Positions 7,100 through 15,966 of a stretch of 34,200 nt of DNA are shown piece by piece. The position numbers were made by a program, and so were the translations under genes. The notes under the pieces were generated by a model. That model was not told the origin of the DNA and searched no databases. It was given only the letters and a program-made list of their open reading frames with translations. Each line of letters starts with the position of its first letter. The stretch's first letter is position 1. Source of the DNA: Oscillospiraceae bacterium (GTDB lineage: Bacteria > Bacillota > Clostridia > Oscillospirales > Acutalibacteraceae); contig JAQXNV010000031.1 of NCBI GenBank assembly GCA_029098185.1, forward strand, positions 1 through 34,200. The letters run 5' to 3'.

Positions 7100-9721
7100 A
7101 TGGCGGATTTATCGCCAATGATGAAACAGTATTTTCAAATGAAAGAACAGCATCCGGATACCCTGCTGTTTTTCCGGCTGGGGGATTTTTACGAGCTGTT
7201 TTTTGACGACGCCAAGATCGCTTCTAAGGAGCTGGAGCTGACGCTGACGGGCCGGGACTGCGGTTTGTCGGAACGGGCGCCCATGTGCGGCGTGCCATTT
7301 CACAGCAGTGAGTCCTACATTGCCCGGCTGGTGGCAAAGGGCTACAAGGTATCCATCTGTGAGCAGATGGAAAATCCAGCCGAAGCGAAAGGCCTAGTCA
7401 AGCGGGATGTGATCCGGACCATTACGCCGGGCACCGTCATGGAAAGCAGTATGCTGGACGAGACGAAGAACAACTACATCAGCGCTATTTATGTGCAGGA
7501 TGGCCGGGCAGGCGTGTGTTTTGGCGACATCTCCACCGGGGAGCTTCACGCTACGGTGCTGCAACATGGCGAAACGCTGGAAAACGCGCTGAAAAACGAG
7601 CTGTCCCGCTTTGGGCCAAGGGAGCTGCTCCTCAACGGGGAAGGCGCAAATCTAGCGGGGCTGTGTCCTTTTTTAAAGGATAAACTGTCAGCGTCGGTAG
7701 AACTGCTGGACGATGAGGCTTTTGCGCTGGAGACGTGCGAAAACCGGGTGCTGCACCAGTTCCAGGCGCAGTCTTTGGATGAGCTGGCGCTTTCCCATCA
7801 GCCGGAGCTGGTCAGGGCCATCGGCGCACTGCTGTCCTATTTGCAGCAGACCCAGCGCACCGGCGTAGAGCGGCTCAATCGGCTGGATCTGTATCAGAAT
7901 TCCCAGTTTATGCAGCTGGATCTCCACGCCCGGCGCAATTTGGAATTGTTCGAGACCATGCGGAACAAAGAGAAAAAAGGCTCTCTGTTGTGGGTGCTGG
8001 ACAAGACAAAGACCGCCATGGGCAAGCGGCTCATCCGCAGTTGGATCTGTCAGCCTTTGCTCAGCCCGGCCAAGATCACCCGCCGTCACGACGCGGTGGA
8101 AGAGCTGGTGGGGCAGATGGTCCTGCGAAACGATTTGATGGATGAGCTGCAGGGCGTGCCGGATATGGAGCGGCTCATGACCCGCATCGTCTACGGCACG
8201 GCCAACGGCCGGGAGCTGCGAAGCCTTTACAGCGCTTTGACCCATCTGCCCATGGTGGCGGCCATTCTCAGCGATGTGCAGTCGCCGCTGCTGCGGGAGC
8301 TGGTGGATCGGATCGACCTGCTGGAGGACGTCAAGGACCTGATTGGCCGTGCCATCGTGGAGGACCCGCCCTTTTCCATCCGGGAAGGCGGCATGATCCG
8401 TGCCGGCTACCACGAAGAGCTGGATCGGCTGAAAAGCGACATGAACAACGGCAAGGGGCTCATTGCCCAGATCGAGGCGCAGGAGCGGGAAAAGACCGGC
8501 ATCCCCAAGCTGAAGGTGGGCTACAACCGGGTGTTCGGCTATTATCTGGAGGTCAGCAATTCCTACAAAGATCAGGTGCCCCAGGAATACATCCGCAAGC
8601 AGACTCTGACCAATTGCGAGCGGTACATCACCCCGGAATTAAAGGAGCTGGAGGGACGCATCTTAGGCGCCCACGATAAGTCCATTCAACTGGAGACCCA
8701 GTTGTTTGAACAGGTCCGTGCTACGGTAGCAGACCAACTGGATCGGGTACAGCAAACGGCGTCATCACTGGCTCAGCTAGATGTGTTATCGTCCTTTGCG
8801 GAGGTATCTGTCCGGTATCGCTATACCCGGCCCATCATCAATCTCAGCGGGAAGATCATTTTGCAGGACAGCCGCCATCCGGTGGTAGAGGCACTGCTGG
8901 ACGGCGCGCCCTTTGTGCCCAACGATGTGCTGCTGGATCAGGGAGAAAACCGGGTGGCCATTATCACCGGCCCCAACATGGCCGGTAAGTCGACGTATAT
9001 GCGCCAGGTGGCGCTCATCGTCATCCTGGCGCAGATCGGCTGTTTTGTCCCGGCGTCATCGGCGGAGATCGGCATTGTGGACAGCGTGTTCACCCGTGTC
9101 GGCGCTTCCGATGATTTGTCCTCCGGCCAGTCCACCTTTATGGTGGAGATGAGCGAGGTGGCCGACATCCTGAAAAACGCCACGCGGAACAGCCTGTTGA
9201 TCCTTGATGAGATCGGGCGGGGCACCTCCACCTTTGACGGCATGAGCATTGCCCGCGCCGTGCTGGAGTATGTGGCTTCCCCGAAAACGCTGGGGGCCAA
9301 GGCTTAGTTTGCCACCCATTATCATGAGTTGACGGCGCTGGAGGATCTTTTGGACGGCGTGAAAAATTATAATATTGCCGTGAAAAAGCGAGGCGACGAC
9401 ATCACCTTTTTGCGCCGGATCCTCCGGGGTGGCGCCGACGACAGCTACGGCGTCGAGGTGGCCAAGCTGGCCGGTGTGCCCAATAAAGTGGTGACGAGAG
9501 CCAAGCAGATCTTAAAAGAGCTGGAAAGCGGCGGGGATGTTTCCGCGCCAAAGGGCATAGGGAAAAAGGTGCCGAAGGACGACGGCGGACAGATGACCTT
9601 TTTGTCCGACCAGCAAAGGGAGCTGATCGGGCGGCTGAAGCATCTGGACGTCAATGCCCTGACGCCCATTGAATGTATGAACGTCCTGTTTGAGCTGACG
9701 AAATTAGCCAATTTAACATAA
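7100..9721 (+). pseudogene. mutS: DNA mismatch repair protein MutS, interrupted by in-frame amber codon
   Basis: MutS recognises mismatches and recruits MutL. ATG 7100 is chosen because AAGGAG lies 8 bases before it; GTG 7091 overlaps that ribosome site. The mismatch-contact motif 'GDFYELFF' is at residues 28-35, Walker A 'GPNMAGKSTYMRQ' at about 624-636 and Walker B 'LLILDEIGRGTSTFDG' at about 698-713. At codon 736 (9305-9307) a TAG interrupts the frame. The same frame then continues at once with '[15 protein letters not shown]' and runs to TAA 9719-9721, giving an otherwise full-length protein of 873 codons. Relatives read GAKTLFxTHYHEL here, so the TAG most likely replaces a leucine codon (one base from TTG). 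The 735-residue product would lack the switch histidine, the end of the ATPase domain and the C-terminal dimerisation region. No plausible internal restart with a ribosome site follows. It could be a true null allele or a sequencing error. Confidence 0.9.
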
Positions 9722-9748
9722 CTTATCGAAGGAAAAGGAGGCGGGAGC

Positions 9749-11659
9749 ATGGCAGAAATTCAGGTGTTGGACAAGCACGTTGCGGAGTTGATCGCCGCGG
9801 GGGAAGTCATTGACCGTCCGGCATCGGTGGTGAAGGAGTTGGTGGAAAATTCCATTGACGCCGGCGCCACGGCAGTCACTGTAGAGCTGAAAAATGGCGG
9901 CGTCACCTTTATCCGGGTTACGGACGACGGCTGCGGCATCGAGGCAGACCAGGTCCCTACAGCCTTTTTGCGCCACGCCACCAGCAAGGTCCAAGCAGCG
10001 GAGGACCTGGAGCAGATCACCACGCTGGGCTTTCGCGGGGAAGCGCTGGCTTCTATCTGCGCGGTGTCGAAGGTGGAGATCTTCACCCGCACTGCCGAGG
10101 AGTTGGCCGGTGTCCATCTGCAAAACAGCGGCGGAGAAGTCCTCTTGACGGAGGACGCCGGCTGTGCTGTAGGGACGACCATCGTCGTGCGGGACCTCTT
10201 TTTCAACACCCCTGCCCGGCTAAAGTTCCTCAAGACCGATGCGGTAGAGGGCGCTGCCGTCGGCACGGTCATGGACAATATCGCCCTGTCTCACCCGGAG
10301 CTTTCCGTCCGGTTCATCAAAGACGGCAAGGAAACGCTGCACACGCCGGGAGACGGCAAATTGAAATCGGCAGTCTACGCCGTGTTCGGCAAGGAATTTA
10401 CTGCCGGTCTGCTGCCGGTAGACTATACCCTTGACCATGTGCGGGTATGGGGGTTTGTGTCAAAGCCTACAGCCGCCCGGCCCAATCGCCGGATGCAGCA
10501 CTTTTTCCTCAACGGCCGCTACGTCAAGTGCAAAACGGCCATGGTGGCCATGGAACAGGCCTTTAAGACCAGCATCATGGTGGGGAAATTTCCCGCCTGC
10601 GTGCTGCATCTGGAGGTCAACTGCCGGGCGGTAGACGTCAACGTTCATCCCACAAAGCTGGAGGTGCGGTTCGTCAACGAGCGTCCCATCTTCGACGGGG
10701 TGTATCACGCGGTGAAAACAGCCCTGCAAACGGAGGATACTCCGCCGGTCATGACCTTCCGAGGGCCAAAAGCGACGACTTTTGCCAAAGACGATAACGT
10801 CAGTCAAATGACCTTTGTGCCAAAAGAACCCCCAGCAGTCCCGTCTGGTGAAAAATCGCCTGATAAAAGATGCAAATCAGCCCAGTCCGCCCCATCCTGG
10901 CGTATCTGGGAGGCAAAACCGGCCACGCAAAATGCCGTGTTCCGGGATAGCGGTCAGACCTTTGCCCAGCGCGCAAACGGAGGCACCAAAGCCCCTTTGG
11001 AGCGGGCAAAAAGAGAACCGGAGATAGCTGCTTCTGTGCAGGTCACAAAGGAAGCGCCGGACATCGTGCCGGAAGAAAAAGTGCTGCCGAAAGCCCGCCT
11101 GATCGGGGAATTGTTCCAGACTTACATGGTAGTAGAGCGGGACGACGACACAGCGCTGCTGATCGATAAGCACGCCGCCCACGAGCGGTTACTGTACGAA
11201 AAGCTGAAAGATGAGCGCGGAGAAAGCTGCGCTCAGGTACTGCTGGAGCCGGTGACGGTGACGCTGCAAAAGGAAGAATACCGGCTGGTGCTGGAAAATC
11301 AAGACGTATTTTCGTCAGCGGGCTTTGCGCTGGAGGACTTTGGCGAGGGAACATTGTTGGTGCGCAGTGCGCCGCTGTTTCTGGAAGGGGCGGACATCGG
11401 CTCTACCGTGCTGGAAATGGCCGGGTATCTTTGCAGCCACAAGACGGATCTGTCCAGTGAGCATCTGGATTGGCTGTATCACAACATTGCCTGCCGGGCG
11501 GCGATCAAAGCGGGGAACCACACCTCTGCCCAAGAGCTGATCGCCCTGGCCAACCGACTGGAGCAGAATCCCGATGTCCGGTACTGTCCCCACGGACGGC
11601 CCATTTCCATCGTCCTGAGAAAACGGGATCTGGAAAAACAATTTGGCAGAATTACGTAA
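9749..11659 (+). CDS. mutL: DNA mismatch repair endonuclease MutL
   Basis: Mismatch-repair ATPase of 636 residues. The N-terminal GHKL ATPase (about 1-330) shows 'ENSIDAGAT', 'DDGCGI', 'HATSK' and 'GFRGEAL'. A variable linker (about 340-445) leads to the C-terminal dimerisation and nuclease domain. The metal-binding motif 'DKHAAHERLLYE' matches the DQHA(X)2E(X)4E pattern with Lys for Gln, and 'CPHGRP' and the final 'FGR' complete the nuclease site. It is therefore the nicking type found in bacteria without MutH. AAGGAGG precedes ATG 9749. It lies 27 bases after mutS and is intact, in contrast to mutS, so its mismatch-repair function may currently lack its recognition partner. Confidence 0.96.
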   Translation: MAEIQVLDKHVAELIAAGEVIDRPASVVKELVENSIDAGATAVTVELKNGGVTFIRVTDDGCGIEADQVPTAFLRHATSKVQAAEDLEQITTLGFRGEALASICAVSKVEIFTRTAEELAGVHLQNSGGEVLLTEDAGCAVGTTIVVRDLFFNTPARLKFLKTDAVEGAAVGTVMDNIALSHPELSVRFIKDGKETLHTPGDGKLKSAVYAVFGKEFTAGLLPVDYTLDHVRVWGFVSKPTAARPNRRMQHFFLNGRYVKCKTAMVAMEQAFKTSIMVGKFPACVLHLEVNCRAVDVNVHPTKLEVRFVNERPIFDGVYHAVKTALQTEDTPPVMTFRGPKATTFAKDDNVSQMTFVPKEPPAVPSGEKSPDKRCKSAQSAPSWRIWEAKPATQNAVFRDSGQTFAQRANGGTKAPLERAKREPEIAASVQVTKEAPDIVPEEKVLPKARLIGELFQTYMVVERDDDTALLIDKHAAHERLLYEKLKDERGESCAQVLLEPVTVTLQKEEYRLVLENQDVFSSAGFALEDFGEGTLLVRSAPLFLEGADIGSTVLEMAGYLCSHKTDLSSEHLDWLYHNIACRAAIKAGNHTSAQELIALANRLEQNPDVRYCPHGRPISIVLRKRDLEKQFGRIT

Positions 11660-11684
11660 GCTTGCAAAAAAAGGAGGGCGCCCC

Positions 11685-12644
11685 TTGACAACAACACGAT
11701 CTATTCCGGTCATCGCCGTGGTGGGGCCCACGGCCTCGGGCAAGAGCGGTCTTGCTGTAGCGCTGGCCAAGTGGCTAAATAGCGAGGTGGTGTCCGCCGA
11801 TTCCATGCAGATCTACCGGGAGATGACCATCGGTACAGCAAAGCCGACAGCAGAGGAAATGGACGGCGTAGTCCATCACATGGTGGATTTTCTGCCCATG
11901 ACCGAATCCTTCAGCGTTGCCGATTACGTCGCCATGGCCGGGGAATGCCTAAAGGACATCGCCCGTCGGGGAAAGATCCCGATCCTTGTTGGCGGCACCG
12001 GGTTATATGTCCGTTCTCTGCTGCAAAATCTAGACTTTTCCGATGGCGATAAGGATCCGGCTCTGCGGGAATCTCTCCGGAAAAAAGCGGAAACAGAAGG
12101 CCCTAGCGCCCTTTTGGAGGAGCTGCGTTCCGTTGACCCGGAATCGGCAGAGCGCATCGAGATGCGCAACGTGCCCCGGGTCATCCGGGCCATCGAGCTG
12201 TATCGCACCACCGGCAAGACCATGACCGAGCATCTGCGGGATTCCCGCAAAACGCCGTCGCCCTATGTATCCTGTATGCTGGGGCTAAATTACCGGCAGA
12301 GGCAGACGCTATACGACCGCATCAACCGCCGGGTGGACGACATGATGGAAAAAGGACTGCTGGACGAAGCGAAAAACATCTTTCAGCAGCCCGGCGGACA
12401 GACGGCGCTGCAGGCCATCGGCTACAAGGAGCTAAAGCCGTATCTGGACGGAGAGATCTCTCTTTCAGAGGCGGTGGAAAAGATGAAGCAGGGCACACGG
12501 CGGTACGCCAAGCGCCAGCTCACCTGGTTCCGCCGGGAGGAGGACATCCACTGGCTCTATCCCGACGATTACATCGACGAAGCATCGCTTGTAGACGCGG
12601 CCAAATCAGTGGTCACCCAGTGGTTTCAAAAGAGGGGGATCTGA
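11685..12644 (+). CDS. miaA: tRNA dimethylallyltransferase MiaA
   Basis: Transfers a dimethylallyl group to N6 of A37 in UNN-reading tRNAs, giving the substrate of MiaB encoded upstream. The 319-residue product has the P-loop 'GPTASGKS' at residues 14-21, 'SADSMQIYREMTIGTAKP', 'VGGTGLYVRSLL', 'QAIGYKEL' and 'KRQLTWFRR'. The frame is open back into mutL, but TTG 11685 is chosen because AAGGAGGG lies 6 bases upstream and the resulting N-terminus fits the family. The start is 25 bases after the mutL stop, so the genes are co-transcribed. No hfq follows, unlike many bacteria. Confidence 0.95.
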   Translation: MTTTRSIPVIAVVGPTASGKSGLAVALAKWLNSEVVSADSMQIYREMTIGTAKPTAEEMDGVVHHMVDFLPMTESFSVADYVAMAGECLKDIARRGKIPILVGGTGLYVRSLLQNLDFSDGDKDPALRESLRKKAETEGPSALLEELRSVDPESAERIEMRNVPRVIRAIELYRTTGKTMTEHLRDSRKTPSPYVSCMLGLNYRQRQTLYDRINRRVDDMMEKGLLDEAKNIFQQPGGQTALQAIGYKELKPYLDGEISLSEAVEKMKQGTRRYAKRQLTWFRREEDIHWLYPDDYIDEASLVDAAKSVVTQWFQKRGI

Positions 12645-12647
12645 TCC

Positions 12648-13928
12648 ATGAACAAAAAGCTACTCAAAAGAATCCTGCTGATCCTTGCGATCCTGCTGGC
12701 GGCGGTGTATGTGGGCGTACAGGTGTATAACCTGTTTCGTCCCGGCATCAAGACAGAGACAGCGACCCATGCTACCGTCACCGATTCGGTGCGGGTAGAG
12801 GGGCTCGTGGTGCGCAAGGAAAAGCTACTGGAAAACACCACCTCGGGCGTCATCTCTTACGAGGTCTCCGACGGAACGAAGGTGGCGAAAAACGGCGTCA
12901 TCGCATCGTCCTATGCCAGCGCCGAAGCAGCAACGGCAGAATCTCAGCGGGTGGAGCTGAAAAACGAGCTGGACAAGCTGGAAAATCTCAACAAATCAGT
13001 AGGGACAACGGCCGTCAATCCGGACAATGTCAGCAAGCAGATCTACCAGCGATTGTACAGCCTGAAAACAGACATCAACGACTATAATCTCAGCAAGATC
13101 CTCAGCGACCGCACCGACACACTGAATCTCATCAACCAGTGGCAAATGGCCACAGGCAAGACAAAGACCTTCAGTGAGCGGATCCAATCGCTGAAGGAGG
13201 AGGTGGCCGCCCTGGACAGTCAGTCCAGTAATGCCACCGGTACCATTCGCGCTTCGGCCGCCGGCTACTTTGTGAAAAAAACAGACGGCTATGAGAACGT
13301 TTACGATTATGACGACGTTAAGCAGCTTACGGTGGAGGACCTGAAAGAACAACGGGAACCGAAGGCTGTCAGCGAAAACACCATCGGCAAGGTGTGCGAG
13401 CAGTTTGACTGGTACATCGCCTGTGTCGTCCCGGCGGATACAGCTATCCGGGTGGCCGTCGGCGACCAGATCAGTGTCAGCCTGCCCTTTGTCACCAGTG
13501 CCGAGGTGCCGGCTAAGGTAGTGGCCGTAAACCAGACCGATGTGGATTCCGAGGCGGCGCTGATCCTGCGCTGTTCCTATATGGATTCTACCCTGGCCAA
13601 CATCCGCAACGAAACGGTGCTGCTCAATATCGGCACCTTCGACGGCATCAAGATCAGCCAGAACGCCATCCATTTTGAGACAGTGACGGGAGAGATCAGC
13701 GATTCCTCCGGCAGCACCACCACCGAGACGAGGGAGGTCAAGGGCGTGTATGTGGTCGAGGGGAGCGAGCTGAAGTTTGTCCAGGTGGTGCCCATGTACT
13801 CCACCGGCAATTACGTCATCTGTGACCCGGAGCCGGATCCCGGCGAACTGCTGACAGAAAAAACCATTTCCCTGTATGATACAGTTGCGATAGGAGGTAA
13901 TCTATATGACGGAAAGAGCGTTGGATAA
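12648..13928 (+). CDS. HlyD-like membrane-anchored adaptor protein
   Basis: Protein of 426 residues with one N-terminal membrane segment (about 7-27, 'ILLILAILLAAVYVGVQV') and a long extracytoplasmic part. The region after the membrane helix ('VRVEGLVVRKEKLL', 'GVISYEVSDGTKVAKNGVIA') looks like the split lipoyl/biotinyl hairpin of HlyD-type adaptors. A helical stretch (about 85-195) is followed by a second barrel half containing 'RVAVGDQISVSLPFV'. ATG 12648 is 3 bases after miaA, and the gene overlaps yggS by 23 bases, so it is coupled to both. No ABC transporter or outer-membrane partner is nearby. Its constant position beside the division genes suggests an envelope or division role, which is inference. 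Confidence 0.75.
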   Translation: MNKKLLKRILLILAILLAAVYVGVQVYNLFRPGIKTETATHATVTDSVRVEGLVVRKEKLLENTTSGVISYEVSDGTKVAKNGVIASSYASAEAATAESQRVELKNELDKLENLNKSVGTTAVNPDNVSKQIYQRLYSLKTDINDYNLSKILSDRTDTLNLINQWQMATGKTKTFSERIQSLKEEVAALDSQSSNATGTIRASAAGYFVKKTDGYENVYDYDDVKQLTVEDLKEQREPKAVSENTIGKVCEQFDWYIACVVPADTAIRVAVGDQISVSLPFVTSAEVPAKVVAVNQTDVDSEAALILRCSYMDSTLANIRNETVLLNIGTFDGIKISQNAIHFETVTGEISDSSGSTTTETREVKGVYVVEGSELKFVQVVPMYSTGNYVICDPEPDPGELLTEKTISLYDTVAIGGNLYDGKSVG

Positions 13929-14649
13929 GGAAGTGCTGGCCCAGCGGTGCCGCGATGTGACAGAAAATCTGAAGGCGATCCGGGAGAACATTGCCCGGGC
14001 CGCGGAAAAAAGCGGCAGAAGCCCTTCGGACATCACGCTGTTGGCGGCGACCAAAACGGTGCCGCCGGAGGTCATCAACCATGCCATTGTCAACGAGGGC
14101 CTGACCCATATCGGCGAAAACAAGGTCCAGGAGCTGTGCAGCAAATATGACGAACTGAAGCTGGAGCACTGTTCCTGTGAATTTATCGGTCATTTGCAGA
14201 CCAATAAGGTAAAGCAGCTCATGGACAAGGTGGACCGGATCCAGTCGGTGGACAGCGTGAAGCTGGCAAAGGAGATCTCCCGGCTGGCCCAGAGGGATGG
14301 CCGGGTGATGCCCATTCTCATCGAGGTGAATATCGGCGGCGAGGAGAGCAAGTCCGGCGTTGCGCCGGAAGCGCTGGAGGAATTGCTGGGGGAAATCGCA
14401 ACACTGCCCAATCTTTCGGTGCAAGGGCTGATGACAATCCCGCCAATTAGTGAAAATATTGTAAATACAGGTCGTTTTTTCTCAAAGATGTACAAAAATT
14501 TCATTGACATTAAGGCGAAAAAATTAGATAATATCTGTATGGACTATTTATCAATGGGGATGTCGTCGGATTATGAATTGGCGATAGAGTCCGGAGCGAA
14601 TATTGTCCGAATTGGGTCATCAATATTCGGAAAACGTGTTTACCGATAA
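13906..14649 (+). CDS. YggS/YlmE family PLP homeostasis protein
   Basis: Single-domain alanine-racemase-fold protein that binds pyridoxal phosphate and controls vitamin B6 and amino-acid pools without known catalysis. The 247-residue product carries the PLP lysine at Lys50 in 'LLAATKTVPPEVI', then 'HIGENKVQEL', 'FIGHLQTNK', 'VNIGGEESKSG', 'LSMGMSSDYELAIESGAN' and 'VRIGSSIFG'. GGAGG lies 9 bases before ATG 13906, inside the end of the upstream gene. The last ~70 codons (from about 14441) change sharply to AT-rich codon use (70 G/C in 200 bases by hand count, versus about 60% just before), although the protein remains a good family member. This suggests a replaced segment. It precedes sepF as ylmE does in Bacillus. 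Confidence 0.94.
   Translation: MTERALDKEVLAQRCRDVTENLKAIRENIARAAEKSGRSPSDITLLAATKTVPPEVINHAIVNEGLTHIGENKVQELCSKYDELKLEHCSCEFIGHLQTNKVKQLMDKVDRIQSVDSVKLAKEISRLAQRDGRVMPILIEVNIGGEESKSGVAPEALEELLGEIATLPNLSVQGLMTIPPISENIVNTGRFFSKMYKNFIDIKAKKLDNICMDYLSMGMSSDYELAIESGANIVRIGSSIFGKRVYR
14441..14649 (+). other. AT-rich segment with foreign codon use in 3' end of yggS
   Basis: Between 14441 and 14640 I count 70 G+C in 200 bases (35%). The preceding 120 bases (14221-14340) hold 74 (62%). Codons rare elsewhere in the window (ATA, TTA, TCA, ATT, CGA) cluster here, and the frame and family motifs stay intact. The gap to sepF (14650-14693) is also AT-rich, and composition returns to normal within sepF. 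Confidence 0.75.
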
Positions 14650-14693
14650 ATGTTAAAAATTTTGAGTCGTTTTGATTTAGGAGGAGATGGAGT

Positions 14694-15191
14694 ATGTCCA
14701 ATTTTGCACAGAAGTTTAAGAATATGTGGAATCCGCCGGAGGATGAGTTCGATTACGAAGAGGCCGGCCAGGTAGAGCACAACGAGGATGCTGACACCGA
14801 TACACAGGCAAGCGCTGCCAGCGAGGACAGCTACCGGGATATTCACAGCAGTTCCTATGAGGAGGATCACCGGAGCAGCCGCAGCAATGTGGTGAATTTT
14901 GGCCATTCCGGCAACCTGGAAGTGGTGCTGTTTAAGCCCATGGATTACGGCAAGGACACAAGAGCCATCGCCGATGAGCTGGTGCGCTCCAATACCGTGG
15001 TACTCAATCTGGAAGTGACCCCAAAGGATACCGCCCGCCGGATCCTGGACTTTTTGGGCGGCGTAGCCTATGCTAAGGACGGCACAGTAAAGCGTGTCTC
15101 CACCAATACATATATCATCACCCCAAGCAATGTGCGCCTGAGCGGTGACGATATGACCGAGAGCAACGAGACAGAAGAGACGTACCTCTAA
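14694..15191 (+). CDS. sepF: Cell division protein SepF
   Basis: FtsZ-binding division protein that tethers FtsZ to the membrane and shapes the septum. The 165-residue product has an N-terminal amphipathic membrane-targeting helix ('SNFAQKFKNMWN'), then a long acidic linker (about 15-70). The conserved SepF core (about 78-155) contains 'VVLFKPMDYGKDTRAIADEL', 'VVLNLEVTPKDTARRILDF' and 'NTYIITPSNVRLSG'. AGGAGGAG precedes ATG 14694. It follows yggS and precedes ylmH as in Bacillus and many clostridia, but ylmG (the YggT-type membrane protein) that often lies next is missing here. Confidence 0.95.
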   Translation: MSNFAQKFKNMWNPPEDEFDYEEAGQVEHNEDADTDTQASAASEDSYRDIHSSSYEEDHRSSRSNVVNFGHSGNLEVVLFKPMDYGKDTRAIADELVRSNTVVLNLEVTPKDTARRILDFLGGVAYAKDGTVKRVSTNTYIITPSNVRLSGDDMTESNETEETYL

Positions 15192-15197
15192 ACCGCG

Positions 15198-15947
15198 ATG
15201 CAAAGAGAGGACGCCCTGCTGGAAGCAATGATCTGGGATGCGCTGCAGCAGTGTGACCGCCGGGGAAGCGGATGCTTTGTCGGCTTTCTCGATGAGCGGG
15301 AACAGCAGCTCGTACGAAATTTAATGGAACACGCAGGAATCGAAAACTATATGCTCTGGGGCGGCTATGACGGTGCGGAGCGTGTAGTTTTTGGTGCGTT
15401 ATCGGCCTATGCAGAAAAAGACAGCAGCGTTTTTCCTATCATGCCGGTCAGCGTCACGTTCCGGCAGCAGGATACCCTGTGTCACCGGGATTTTCTCGGT
15501 GCGCTGATGGCTCTGGGCATCGAGCGCTCCACTGTGGGAGACATTCTGGTAGAACCGGGCCGGTGCGTTTTGTTCCTGCGGCAGGAGATCGCTCCCTATG
15601 TGCTGTCGCAGCTCCACAAGGTCGGCGCTGTAGGCGTTTCTGCTGTGGAGGGCGCTGCGATGCCCTACCCGCCGGGACGGCGGTTTCAGTCCCTTTCGGC
15701 GGTGGTCTCATCTCTGCGGACCGACTGCGTTGTGGCTGCCTGCACCGGCTTTGGCCGGGAAAAGACAAAGGATGTCATCAAGGCGGGGCTGGTCAGCGTC
15801 AATGACCAGGTGTGCCAGTCGGTGTCATCGCCCTTGTCGGACGGCGACCGCATCGCTATCCGGGGCAAGGGGAAATTCCGCCTGGAGCGCACCGATCACC
15901 GGACCCGTAAGGGCAGGATCTGTATCGAACTGAAAAAGTATCTATAA
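15198..15947 (+). CDS. YlmH family S4-domain RNA-binding protein
   Basis: The 249-residue product has the YlmH architecture: an N-terminal domain ('GFLDEREQQLVRNLM'), a middle RRM-like domain ('FLGALMALGIERSTVGDILV') and a C-terminal S4 domain ('GFGREKTKDVIKAGLVSVN' to 'GKGKFRLE'). Work in Bacillus links YlmH to rescue of stalled ribosomes and peptidyl-tRNA on split 50S subunits, alongside RqcH. ATG 15198 is only 6 bases after the sepF stop and has no strong ribosome site, so translation probably depends on coupling to sepF. It sits between sepF and divIVA in the standard order. Confidence 0.9.
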   Translation: MQREDALLEAMIWDALQQCDRRGSGCFVGFLDEREQQLVRNLMEHAGIENYMLWGGYDGAERVVFGALSAYAEKDSSVFPIMPVSVTFRQQDTLCHRDFLGALMALGIERSTVGDILVEPGRCVLFLRQEIAPYVLSQLHKVGAVGVSAVEGAAMPYPPGRRFQSLSAVVSSLRTDCVVAACTGFGREKTKDVIKAGLVSVNDQVCQSVSSPLSDGDRIAIRGKGKFRLERTDHRTRKGRICIELKKYL

Positions 15948-15966
15948 ACGAAGGAGATGGTTCAAC

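Noticed and set aside
9305-9307. TAG in mutS read as pyrrolysine or a genome-wide recoded sense codon
   Set aside because: The expected residue is leucine, not a methylamine-methyltransferase lysine. TAG serves as an ordinary stop at the ends of comEA (21628-21630) and the TIM-barrel isomerase gene (30993-30995). A rare suppressor tRNA remains possible but has no support in the window.
9329-9721. Separate small gene starting at TTG 9329
   Set aside because: It is simply the continuation of mutS in the same frame, has no ribosome site, and would begin inside the conserved region after THYHEL.
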